From Pseudomonas protegens (GTDB lineage Bacteria; Pseudomonadota; Gammaproteobacteria; Pseudomonadales; Pseudomonadaceae): DNA of 64,000 bases. The DNA lies in the NCBI RefSeq assembly GCF_003363755.1, contig NZ_CP031396.1, forward strand, positions 4,744,501-4,808,500, given 5' to 3'. This document shows positions 23,801-31,217 of the stretch, one piece after another; positions within the stretch are counted from its first letter, which is position 1; each line of letters starts with the position of its first letter. The position numbers and the translations under genes are program-made. The notes below the pieces were generated by a model that worked only from the letters and a program-made list of their open reading frames with translations, had not been told where the DNA came from and made no database searches.

Positions 23801-26032
23801 GCCGCGCCGCGCTACAAGGAAGGCTACGAAAAGGGCATTCACGACCACGATGCGGCGGCGATTCTGTTGCAGTTGCTACCGCTGCGCGACAGCGCCGGCC
23901 TGCTGCGCTTCGGCGCGGCGGCGCGGGCCTTTGCCACGCTGTTCTGGGGCCGCCAGCAGCACCAGCCGCAACCGCAGCAATGGGTCGAGCGGGCCCGCAC
24001 CAGCCGGCATATTCAGCAGCTGTTCGGGCGTCGAGAAGGCTTGCTGCAGTTGCAGGAGGAAATCCTCGCGGCACTGAGTGACTGGCATCAGCAGCACGCC
24101 TTCACCCTGGCCGCCGAGCTGTTGCCCGAAGCCGCCGAGTACCTGGTTCAGGAACTGGCCGCAGAACGCATCGAATTCACCTTCAGCAAATACGCCAAGC
24201 AACTGCAGGAGGCCCTGACCTTGCGTCTGCAGGGCGCGCGGATGTGGGACGACTACCAGCAGGCCCTGGCGCGGCTGGTGGAGCGGCCTGCTGCACAGTG
24301 GGCATTGACCGAGAACTGGCTCTCGGCCCTGTGCGCCGAGGGCGAGTTCGCCGAGTGGAGCGACTACGTACCCGAGGCGGTGGCCCTGTCGCTGCTGCGG
24401 GAAGACTTTGCCAAGCGCATCACTGAAGTCGACCTGCGGTTCAGCGTCGGCAACCTGATGGGCGAACACCCGCGCATTCACGAGCGCAGCCTGTCTCTCA
24501 CCGTGGATGGTTTCTTCGCTCGCCTGCGGGCCCACCGCGAACAGTTCCTGCCCGGCCTGCAGCGCTACCAGGCGCTGCGCCAGGGCATCATCAGTCGTGA
24601 GCGCTCGGCCCTGCGCCTGAGCGAATTCAAGCCGCGGCCGCTGAGCTCGTTCGTGCGCAACAAGCTGATCAACGATGTGTACCTGGGCTTTATCGGCGAC
24701 AACCTGGCCAAGCAGATGGGCACCGTGGGCGAGAACAAGCGCACCGACCTGATGGGCCTGTTGATGCTGATTTCGCCACCGGGCTACGGCAAGACCACCC
24801 TGATGGAATACGTGGCGCACCGCCTGGGCCTGATCTTCATGAAGATCAACGGCCCGGCCCTGGGTCACCAGGTGCGTTCCCTGGACCCGGCCCAGGCGCC
24901 GGACGCTACTTCGCGCCAGGAACTGGAGAAACTCAACCTGGCCCTGGAGATGGGCAACAACGTGATGCTCTATGTCGACGACATCCAGCACACCCATCCG
25001 GAATTCCTGCAGAAATTCATCTCGCTGTGCGACGGCACCCGGCGCATCGAAGGCGTGTGGAAAGGTCGCACCAAGACCTACGACATGCGCGGCAAGAAGT
25101 TCTGTGTGGTGATGTCGGGCAACCCGTACACCGAGTCCGGCGAGGTGTTCAAGATCCCTGACATGCTGGCCAACCGGGCCGACATCTATAACCTCGGCGA
25201 CACCCTGGGCGGCATGCAGGAAGCCTTCGCCCTGAGTTACATCGAGAACGGCCTGACCTCCAACCCGGTGCTGGCGCCCCTGGCCACCCGCGATATGGCG
25301 GATGTCTACCGCTTCGTCGCCAAGGCCGAAGGCAAGGCCTTCTCCAGCAACGAACTGAGCCATAGCTACAGCGGCGCCGAGATCAACGAAATCACCACCA
25401 CTCTGCAACGCCTGATGCAGGTGCGCGACGTGGTGCTGCGGGTCAACCAGCAGTACATCGCCAGCGCCGCCCAGGCCGACCAGTACCGCAGCGAGCCGCC
25501 GTTCAAGCTGCAGGGCAGCTACCGCAACATGAACAAGATGGCCGAGAAGATCTCGGCGGTGATGAACGACGCCGAGCTGCTGCAACTCTTGGCCGACCAC
25601 TACCAGGGCGAATCCCAGTTGCTGACCACCGGCGCCGAGGAAAACCTGCTCAAGCTCGCCGAACTGCGCGGTAACCAGACCCCGGAGCAGCGCGAACGCT
25701 GGACCCAGATCAAGCGTGACTTCGTGCGCAACCGCTCCATGGGCGGCAGCGACAGCGATGTCGGCACCCGGATGGTGGCCCAGCTCAACGATCTGGTGGA
25801 AGGCGTACGCGGTCTGGCCCGGCCCGCGCAGCAGCATGACCTGCGCGCGGTGCTGGAAAACCTCTCCGAGCACCTGGAGAACAGCTTCCTGCCGCTGATC
25901 AAGGTCATGCACAAGAAGATCGACGTCGACCTGCACAGCCACCAGCGCATTGGCGACATCGCCACGCGGGTGGACGAATTGAGCCGCATGCTCAGCCACG
26001 GTGATGTGCCCACCCTCAAGGACTCCCAATAG
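20888..26032 (+). CDS. Giant AAA ATPase with DUF3686 region ('DNA repair ATPase' family)
   Basis: The 1714-residue product starts at the ATG at 20888, with AGGAAGG five bases upstream. Residues about 30-440 form a beta-rich DUF3686-like region. About 480-920 is helical coiled coil, then a further helical section. The ATPase core near 1290-1480 has Walker A (PPGYGKTT, Lys1302), Walker B (LYVDDIQ, Asp1364-Asp1365, with Asp replacing the usual Glu), sensor-1 Asn (VVMSGNPY) and an NRADIYNLGD Arg-finger-like motif. Databases call such proteins 'DNA repair ATPase', but I see no DNA-binding motif, and the neighbours point to the membrane. Its length and single AAA core are unusual. Confidence 0.85.
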   Translation: MSDAQVATPPQDVLDKAVAEGGAYEVLHKRLLDQGQRLRATTDDLNQRRLDEFGNSRMEVVGRVRIRTENNCIARDIVQVGDCLLFGYNVFIGLKKETSVADVFSLYRLVEEGEGYEAEPVPLEGSFLAAQGFLNDFNELYTYYKNTRLLQLAIRDGKLLASFQIGERVTDVRVFRWSISVDGRDVRYIDNRGERDIALPAPFDFEWKKATREMVVEGRFPHLNILDTVFVETIGGDLTIKVENNTESGLGIYREEVLDKTQSLDDSQIEFARLGSLILLKVLPYREEQWRYLVFNSLTRQVERIDAIGLACVQLPEDHGIIFPGGYYLQSGEYKTFEQSMDGMRFKRSVRSPNGEDVQYIFYHPEQGRSVLLTYNMINRQLQNPLFGHGYARLEDGRMVIFAAEGDEPTRVHPMQVWQTPFFTEEYAARQPTRSGFLGRIGNAELVRSVSDLYDLCREIDTPAVSVQRYSLLCQNTRRLFDVYHWLGSAELEGLAPLLREVASTSELVLDEYEKVESIRRQSDQAMVAAEAKQKALLDSLLVDSWDQVQSFVDALNGITAQRGLLLTIRDYRYIDVARIDAMEADLLKAQERTAAGTATFLASDQALQPFVTQLETLDAQAQKAETVAQLSEPLGALQAMAGDLDMLSSLMASLQIEDATQRTRIIESISQIYARLNQAKARAEQRRKGLGSTETVAQFGAQFKLFSQGITNALAQAQDPERCDEQLSRLLVQLEELESRFGDHEQFLGDILGKREELLETFEAHKQSLLDERQRKAQGLLDAARRILDSLGRRTAKFTQAEELNAFFAADPLILKLRELAERLRELKDSVKADDVESRLKGARDQAVRALRDKTELFEEGGNVIKLGPRHRFSVNTQELDLTLMPRGDELHLHLTGTDFLEPLRDPELEALRDFWQVALESESAQLYRAEYLAGQVLDAADRGVEGLSLESLKPLLAQPEELARVIRDFAAPRYKEGYEKGIHDHDAAAILLQLLPLRDSAGLLRFGAAARAFATLFWGRQQHQPQPQQWVERARTSRHIQQLFGRREGLLQLQEEILAALSDWHQQHAFTLAAELLPEAAEYLVQELAAERIEFTFSKYAKQLQEALTLRLQGARMWDDYQQALARLVERPAAQWALTENWLSALCAEGEFAEWSDYVPEAVALSLLREDFAKRITEVDLRFSVGNLMGEHPRIHERSLSLTVDGFFARLRAHREQFLPGLQRYQALRQGIISRERSALRLSEFKPRPLSSFVRNKLINDVYLGFIGDNLAKQMGTVGENKRTDLMGLLMLISPPGYGKTTLMEYVAHRLGLIFMKINGPALGHQVRSLDPAQAPDATSRQELEKLNLALEMGNNVMLYVDDIQHTHPEFLQKFISLCDGTRRIEGVWKGRTKTYDMRGKKFCVVMSGNPYTESGEVFKIPDMLANRADIYNLGDTLGGMQEAFALSYIENGLTSNPVLAPLATRDMADVYRFVAKAEGKAFSSNELSHSYSGAEINEITTTLQRLMQVRDVVLRVNQQYIASAAQADQYRSEPPFKLQGSYRNMNKMAEKISAVMNDAELLQLLADHYQGESQLLTTGAEENLLKLAELRGNQTPEQRERWTQIKRDFVRNRSMGGSDSDVGTRMVAQLNDLVEGVRGLARPAQQHDLRAVLENLSEHLENSFLPLIKVMHKKIDVDLHSHQRIGDIATRVDELSRMLSHGDVPTLKDSQ

Positions 26033-26054
26033 TAGGAGCCGGCTTGCCGGCGAA
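26033..26054. repeat. Half REP unit
   Basis: TAGGAGCCGGCTTGCCGGCG follows the ATPase stop codon directly and lies 18 bases before the PLD gene start. It is a single unpaired REP arm. Confidence 0.7.
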
Positions 26055-26071
26055 CAGCCAAGGATCACGAC

Positions 26072-26761
26072 ATGGATTTTGCCCACCTGGACCAGCAGCT
26101 GCGCGACAGCCTGCTGGACCTGAAACTGAGCAACGAAGAGCGGGACGAACTGCGCCAACTGGGCAGCGAACTCAGTGCCGATCAGGTGCGTTACCTGCGC
26201 AATCGAGCTTTCGATCTGGTACGGGAACTGAGCCTGGCGGACAGCGCCAATGTGCTGCCGGCGTTGAAATGGCTGGAGCAGGTGGTCAAGACCCTGGACG
26301 CCAACAGCGCCCCGGTGCGCGACATGGCCAGCGCCCACTTCAGCCCCGGTGAAGACTGCCGGCGCAAGATCCGCGACCTGTGCCGCCAGGCCCGGATCTC
26401 GGTGGATATCTGCGTGTTCACCATTTCTGACGATCAACTGAGCGACGAAATCCGCGCCTGCCACCAGCGCGGCGTGGCCGTGCGGGTGATCAGCGACAGT
26501 GAAAAGCAGTTCGATGTCGGCAGCGATATCGCCGGGCTACGCGAGGCCGGGGTGCCGGTGCGGATCGACGACACGCCGTTCCACATGCACCACAAGTTCG
26601 CCGTGTTCGATGGCCGGACCCTGCTCAACGGCAGCTTCAACTGGACCCGCAGCGCCACCACCGGCAACGAGGAAAACCTCCTGGTGATCGACCATCCGCA
26701 ACTGGTGGCCAGTTACCTCAAGGAGTTCAACGAACTCTGGGCCCGCTACGCACCGCGTTAA
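26072..26761 (+). CDS. Phospholipase D-like protein with one HKD motif
   Basis: The 229-residue protein has a helical N-terminal domain (about 1-90) followed by one PLD domain. It carries the catalytic set His173, Lys175, Asp180 in MHHKFAVFD, then LLNGSFNWTRSA. Single-HKD proteins such as Nuc and mitochondrial PLD6 work as dimers and cleave phosphodiester bonds in nucleic acid or cardiolipin; which applies here is open. No signal peptide is present. It starts 39 bases after the giant ATPase and ends 29 bases from the stop of a convergent gene. Codons 52-81 recur as a decayed fragment at 28545-28634. Confidence 0.88.
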   Translation: MDFAHLDQQLRDSLLDLKLSNEERDELRQLGSELSADQVRYLRNRAFDLVRELSLADSANVLPALKWLEQVVKTLDANSAPVRDMASAHFSPGEDCRRKIRDLCRQARISVDICVFTISDDQLSDEIRACHQRGVAVRVISDSEKQFDVGSDIAGLREAGVPVRIDDTPFHMHHKFAVFDGRTLLNGSFNWTRSATTGNEENLLVIDHPQLVASYLKEFNELWARYAPR

Positions 26762-26790
26762 GGCGTGCCACGGCGGGCCAGCACTCGGCC

Positions 26791-28521
26791 TCAGGCGGCG
26801 TTCGGCTGACTCCAGAGGCTGTTCTCGGCCAGCCTGTCGAGGAGTTTCTGGCGCAACCTATGGGCCTGTTCGGGGGCGCTCTGACTCAGGGTTTCCAGGG
26901 CCAGGTGCAACTGCTGCAGCGGGTTTTCGCTGTTAAACAGGCTGCCCAGTTCCAGGCCGGCAATGGCTTCTTCGAAACGTTGCTGGCGGATATGGTTCAG
27001 CAGCGTGGCGTGGCTCAACTGGTTGGCATAGGACAGGTTCTGTTCCAGGCGGCTCTTGAGCTCGGCGGCCTTTGCCTGCTCGTCGATGTAGAGGTAGACC
27101 AGTGCCAGCTGTGCCAGGTGGTAGTTTTTTTCCGCTGGGTCCAGGGCCGCATTCTGAGCTTCGTCGTCGAGCGCTTGCACGGTCTGGTCCAGCAGTTCGA
27201 TGGCTGGCCGGGTCTGTTCCAGGTCGTGCAGCAATTTGGCCTGTGCTGCCTGTTTCACCGGGCGATCGGCGTATTCGAGCTGGGTGTTGAGGTGCGCCAC
27301 TTCCTCAAGGCCGTTGCGGATCAGCTCGCTGTCGCGGCGCTCGGGCGCCAGGGCAGCCTGCACCCACAACTGGGTTTCCACGATCAGCAGGCGATGCCAC
27401 GGCCATTGCTCAGCACCACGCCAGGTCTCCAGTGTCCGCAGGGCCTGCTCCAGCAGGTGGGCGCACCAATGCGGGTGCTCCTCGAAGTAGGTGCGCCACA
27501 CAGAGAGCAGGCACCAGAGACGCTGCGAGGGCGCGACCGCGCAGGCCTGCAAGGCCGCCTCGGCCTCGGCCAGCTCATGGCGCGCGACATGCCAGTGCAA
27601 CAGGCTCAGCAGCATCTCGCTGGCGTGTCTCACCGGCACCTGGGCGATCAGCTGTGCCGCCAGATCCGGGCGGCTGGCGTCCAGGATCAGCTTGAGCAGC
27701 GGTGGGTAGCCGCAGTAGTCCTCGGGCTCGGGGTTCTGCGCCAGCAGTTCGAATCCGGCGTCGAATTCCCCGGCTTGTATCAGCAAGACCACGACGATGA
27801 TCTGGGCCGACGCGGGCAATTGCGCGGCCATGGCCGGGAACTGCGCGTCCTGCCCCTGGGCACGGTACTCGCGCAGGGTCTGTTCCACTTCATACGGGTC
27901 CAGTTCGTCGGCCGGTTGTTTGAGCAGCAGTTGCCAGGCCAGGCCGAGGCTGATGGCGGCTTGCTCGGGCAGGCCCACACTGCGTTGCAGGGTCGCCAAC
28001 TTTCGGTGCTCACTGGCAGAGCCCTGGTTCAGCTGCTCGACACCGAAGGTCACCAGCAAGGCGCGGGCCTGCTCAAGTTCACCGCTGGCCAGCAACAGCG
28101 GGATGCGCAGCAGGGGCGCTGACGGCAGGGGCTGATGCAGGCGCTCCAACAGGCTCAGCACCGCCTGCGGGCCGTCCTTGTCGAGCAGGGTTTCGAGCAG
28201 TCGGTACAGCGCCATGGGCTGGTAGGTTTCATCGAGCTCGGCCAGGACTTCCAGGGCCTGGGCCTGGTTGCCTTGCCGGTACAGTGCGGCGGGTATCTGC
28301 AGCAGCCCCTGTTGCCGGGCTTTGCCCGTCAGGCGCTGGGCCAGTTGCAGGGCCACCTGCGGTTCGACGGCGCTCAGGTACGCCGCGCGATAGATCTGCG
28401 CCTCCTCGTCCAGATTGATGCCTAGGCTGCTGCCCTGGTCATTGCTGCTGCCCTTGTGGGCATAGACCACCAGCAGCGAGATCACGCCGGTGATGAGCAG
28501 CAGGATGATAAACACTTCCAT
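26791..28521 (-). CDS. Membrane-anchored helical-repeat (TPR-like) protein, copy A
   Basis: The 576-residue product has an N-terminal hydrophobic anchor (MEVFIILLLITGVISLLVVY) and then a long series of paired helices rich in Leu, Ala and Gln, of TPR or HemY type. It is a paralogue of the next - strand gene: both share the anchor, LETLLD(K/T)D, a shared mid-region and similar ends (LRQKLLDRL versus LQQQLLERF). The start at 28521 is backed by AAGGAAAA upstream. Function is unknown. Such proteins often act as scaffolds, and its position facing the PLD/ATPase/flotillin genes suggests a link with that module. Confidence 0.75.
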   Translation of the reverse strand: MEVFIILLLITGVISLLVVYAHKGSSNDQGSSLGINLDEEAQIYRAAYLSAVEPQVALQLAQRLTGKARQQGLLQIPAALYRQGNQAQALEVLAELDETYQPMALYRLLETLLDKDGPQAVLSLLERLHQPLPSAPLLRIPLLLASGELEQARALLVTFGVEQLNQGSASEHRKLATLQRSVGLPEQAAISLGLAWQLLLKQPADELDPYEVEQTLREYRAQGQDAQFPAMAAQLPASAQIIVVVLLIQAGEFDAGFELLAQNPEPEDYCGYPPLLKLILDASRPDLAAQLIAQVPVRHASEMLLSLLHWHVARHELAEAEAALQACAVAPSQRLWCLLSVWRTYFEEHPHWCAHLLEQALRTLETWRGAEQWPWHRLLIVETQLWVQAALAPERRDSELIRNGLEEVAHLNTQLEYADRPVKQAAQAKLLHDLEQTRPAIELLDQTVQALDDEAQNAALDPAEKNYHLAQLALVYLYIDEQAKAAELKSRLEQNLSYANQLSHATLLNHIRQQRFEEAIAGLELGSLFNSENPLQQLHLALETLSQSAPEQAHRLRQKLLDRLAENSLWSQPNAA

Positions 28522-28544
28522 GATTCGGTTTTCCTTGGGGGCGA

Positions 28545-28634
28545 GAACTGAGCCTGGCGGACCGCGGCAATGTGCTGCCGGCATTGAAACAGCTGGAGCC
28601 GATGGTCAAGCCCTTGGATGCCAATGGCGCCCCG
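28545..28634 (+). pseudogene. Fragment of a duplicated PLD gene
   Basis: These 90 bases match 26225-26314 of the PLD gene, + strand, without gaps at 78 of 90 positions (about 87%). The reading frame is kept (ELSLADRGNVLPALKQLEP), but most differences change the amino acid and there is no start codon or HKD motif. It lies between the two paralogous - strand genes, exactly where a second PLD copy would stand if a [PLD + repeat protein] unit had duplicated in tandem. Confidence 0.8.
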
Positions 28635-28661
28635 TTGGTGGGGGCGCAAAAGGCTGCTGGG

Positions 28662-30398
28662 TCAGTTCGCCTGGAAGGCGCGCCAGGCCATCCCGCTGCT
28701 GAACCGCTCCAGCAGCTGTTGCTGGAGTTCGCTGGCCCGCTCGGGGGCCCGTTGCTGCAGCTCCTCAAGGGCCTGATACAGGCGTGACAGAGGCTTCTTG
28801 TCGCTGAGCAAGACGCTCAGGGTCAGGGCCTCGATGGCCTGGGCGAAGCGCTGGTGTTCGATGTGATTGAGCAGCAGGTCCTCTTCCAGGTCGCGACTAC
28901 CGGCCTCCAGGCTGTGCAATCGATCCTGCAGGGCCTGGGCCTGCTCTGCTTCGTCGATGCTCAGGTAGGCGCTGGCGATGTCCTCCAGGTAGAAGGTTGT
29001 GTCCATCTCATCGACCTCCGGCAGGTTGTCGCTGTCCAGCAATGCCAAGGCTTGCTCCAGCAGGGTCCTGGCCTGGGCGGTCTGACCCAGGTCGTGCAGC
29101 AGCTTGGTCTGCTCGCGAATGCACAGCAATTGCTGTTCGCCGTCTTGCTGCTGGTGCAGGCGGTGCAACTCCTCAAGGCCGCTGCGTACCAGCCAGCTGT
29201 CCCGGCGATGGGCCGGCAGATGGCTTTGCAGCTGGAGCTGGGTGCGCAGGGCCTGCATGCGCATGCCGCTCCAGAACTCATGGTCATGCTTGTAACCGTC
29301 GATCTGTTGCAGCGCCTTGGCCAGCAGTGCCTCGGCCCATTGCGGCTGTGTGGCGTGGTGCTGTTCACAGAGGCTGAGCATCAGGCCCGGATGCTGGCTC
29401 GGCTCAGTTTCCAGCGTCGGCAGCAATGCTTCGGCTTCTGCGGTCTGGCCTTGTGTCGCCATGTGGTTCAGCAGGCTCAGCAGCAGGCTGTAGCGATGCA
29501 GGTCGGGGGCCTTTTCCAACAGGCGCAGGGCGTTGTCGATGGGCGGCAGGGCCAGGGCCAGGTCCATCAGTTCGCTGTGCGTGGTGGAGTAGAGATCGTC
29601 GCTGATGGGGGCCAGCAGGCTGAGGGCAGAGTCCAGTTGACCGGCCTTGATCAGGGCGGCGACCGCCTGGGCCTGCTCTTCGGCCGGCAGCGACGCGGCG
29701 CGGGTGAGGATCGAGTCGAACTGGCCCAGGGTCGCGCTGGCCTCGAACAGTTGGCGCAGAATCGACTGGCGGTGGCCCTCCTCGGGCCCCTCGAACACCG
29801 ACCATGCCTGCTCGACGCTGACCTGCGCCGCGTCCTGCATCCCGGCCTGATGCTGCAGGCGCGCCAGGGTCAGCAGGTTGCCGATGCTCTGGCGCTCATG
29901 GGCGGCCGCTTGGCGCGGGTCGCTCAGTTCGCCGAGCACGGCCAGGGCCCGCTCCTGTTCGCCACGGGCCTGGAGGATACGCACTTGCAGCAGCGGCCAG
30001 CTGGGCAGGGATTCCCCCCAGTTCTCCAGGAGTTCCAGGCAGGCTTGGCTATCGTCGGTGTCGAGCAGCGTTTCGATCAGGGTATTGAGTACGTAGTCCC
30101 GGGCGTGGGGCGGCAATTGCTGGTACAGCTCCCGGGCCTGGGCCTTGTGGCCCGCCAGGTAGAGCTCGCTGGCCACCAGCTGCGAGGCCAGTTCCCGGGC
30201 TTCGCCGGGCAGTTGCTCTGCCAGTTTCAGCGCCAGCAGCGGTTCGGCCTTGCTCAGCAGCAGGGTCTGGTTGATCTGGGCGGTGAGGTTGCCGGTCAGC
30301 TCCAGGCTCTCGTTGCGATCGGCGGTTTTCTGGCGGGCATACAAAATCAGCGCGATGAACAGCAGCACGATGACAAGCAGGGTGACAAAGAGAGTCAT
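28662..30398 (-). CDS. Membrane-anchored helical-repeat (TPR-like) protein, copy B
   Basis: The 578-residue protein starts with an anchor helix (MTLFVTLLVIVLLFIALILY) followed by helical repeats through to the C-terminus. It is paralogous to copy A. The protein would face one side of the inner membrane with a large alpha-solenoid. The gene is upstream of copy A on the same strand, so the two are probably co-transcribed, separated by the 140-base gap that carries the PLD fragment. Divergence is high enough (different Cys content, only patchy identity) that the duplication is old and both copies are likely functional. No enzymatic motif is visible. Confidence 0.75.
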   Translation of the reverse strand: MTLFVTLLVIVLLFIALILYARQKTADRNESLELTGNLTAQINQTLLLSKAEPLLALKLAEQLPGEARELASQLVASELYLAGHKAQARELYQQLPPHARDYVLNTLIETLLDTDDSQACLELLENWGESLPSWPLLQVRILQARGEQERALAVLGELSDPRQAAAHERQSIGNLLTLARLQHQAGMQDAAQVSVEQAWSVFEGPEEGHRQSILRQLFEASATLGQFDSILTRAASLPAEEQAQAVAALIKAGQLDSALSLLAPISDDLYSTTHSELMDLALALPPIDNALRLLEKAPDLHRYSLLLSLLNHMATQGQTAEAEALLPTLETEPSQHPGLMLSLCEQHHATQPQWAEALLAKALQQIDGYKHDHEFWSGMRMQALRTQLQLQSHLPAHRRDSWLVRSGLEELHRLHQQQDGEQQLLCIREQTKLLHDLGQTAQARTLLEQALALLDSDNLPEVDEMDTTFYLEDIASAYLSIDEAEQAQALQDRLHSLEAGSRDLEEDLLLNHIEHQRFAQAIEALTLSVLLSDKKPLSRLYQALEELQQRAPERASELQQQLLERFSSGMAWRAFQAN

Positions 30399-30617
30399 GG
30401 ACGTCCTTTTCTATTGAACTGCGGCGTTGGCGCGGTGCGCGCCGGCCGATTCGCGCGGGGGTTATAAAACCCTGGTGGCAGGCTGGCAACCAACTTTACC
30501 GAGGCAATGCATTTCTGCGGATTTCAGCGCAAGGGCCTCCGGCCGGTCAGTGGTCGGGCAGGGCGGCAGGTTTCGGGTTAGACTTGCCGCCTTTTCGCAC
30601 ACTCAAGAAGCCCGCAC

Positions 30618-31160
30618 ATGGCCCAGCCGTCCACCACTTACAAATTCGAACTGAACCTGACCGACCTCGACCGCGGGGTCTATGAAAGCGTCAAGCAGAC
30701 CATCGCCCGTCACCCTTCGGAAACTGAAGAACGCATGACAGTGCGGCTGCTGGCCTACGCCTTCTGGTACAACGAGCACCTGTCGTTCGGTCGGGGTCTG
30801 TCGGATGTGGACGAGCCCGCCCTGTGGGAAAAGAGCCTGGACGACCGCGTCCTGCACTGGATCGAAGTCGGCCAGCCGGACGCCGATCGCCTGACCTGGT
30901 GCTCGCGTCGCACCGAGCGCACCAGCCTGCTGGCCTACGGCAGCCTGCGGGTCTGGCAGACCCGGGTGCTGGACGCGGTGAAGAACCTGAAGAACCTCAA
31001 TATCGCCGGCGTGCCCCAGGAGGTCCTTGAGACCCTTGCCAAGGACATGCCGCGGGTCATCAAGTGGGACGTGATGATCAGCGAAGGCACGATCTTCGTC
31101 ACCGACGATCGCGGCCAGCATGAAGTGCAGCTGGAATGGCTGCTGGGCGAGCGCGGCTGA
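30618..31160 (+). CDS. yaeQ: YaeQ family protein
   Basis: The 180-residue protein begins MAQPSTTYKFELNLTDLDRG, contains RHPSETEERMTVRLLAYAFWY and ends in a strand-rich EGTIFVTDDRGQHEVQLEW segment, all YaeQ signatures. YaeQ has a PD-(D/E)xK nuclease-like fold. The E. coli protein was once proposed as an RfaH-related suppressor, and its true role is not settled. It starts 219 bases from the divergent repeat-protein gene and is 57 bases upstream of recJ, with which it is likely co-transcribed. Confidence 0.93.
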   Translation: MAQPSTTYKFELNLTDLDRGVYESVKQTIARHPSETEERMTVRLLAYAFWYNEHLSFGRGLSDVDEPALWEKSLDDRVLHWIEVGQPDADRLTWCSRRTERTSLLAYGSLRVWQTRVLDAVKNLKNLNIAGVPQEVLETLAKDMPRVIKWDVMISEGTIFVTDDRGQHEVQLEWLLGERG

Positions 31161-31217
31161 TTGCCCGCGCCGCTCCTGAACGACCCACCGTCTCCCAAGA
31201 GAAGTTGCTGTTAGCCC

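Noticed and set aside
20804..23848. 1014-codon open frame antisense to the giant ATPase gene
   Set aside because: High-GC third positions keep antisense frames open; the + strand frame has clear AAA motifs and a ribosome binding site, and the antisense product is Gln/Gly/Leu-rich noise. Similar long antisense frames over the kinase, flotillin and wsp genes were rejected for the same reason.
28572..28787. 71-codon + strand frame between the two repeat-protein genes
   Set aside because: Not a gene: its first part is the decayed PLD fragment and the rest is antisense to repeat protein B.
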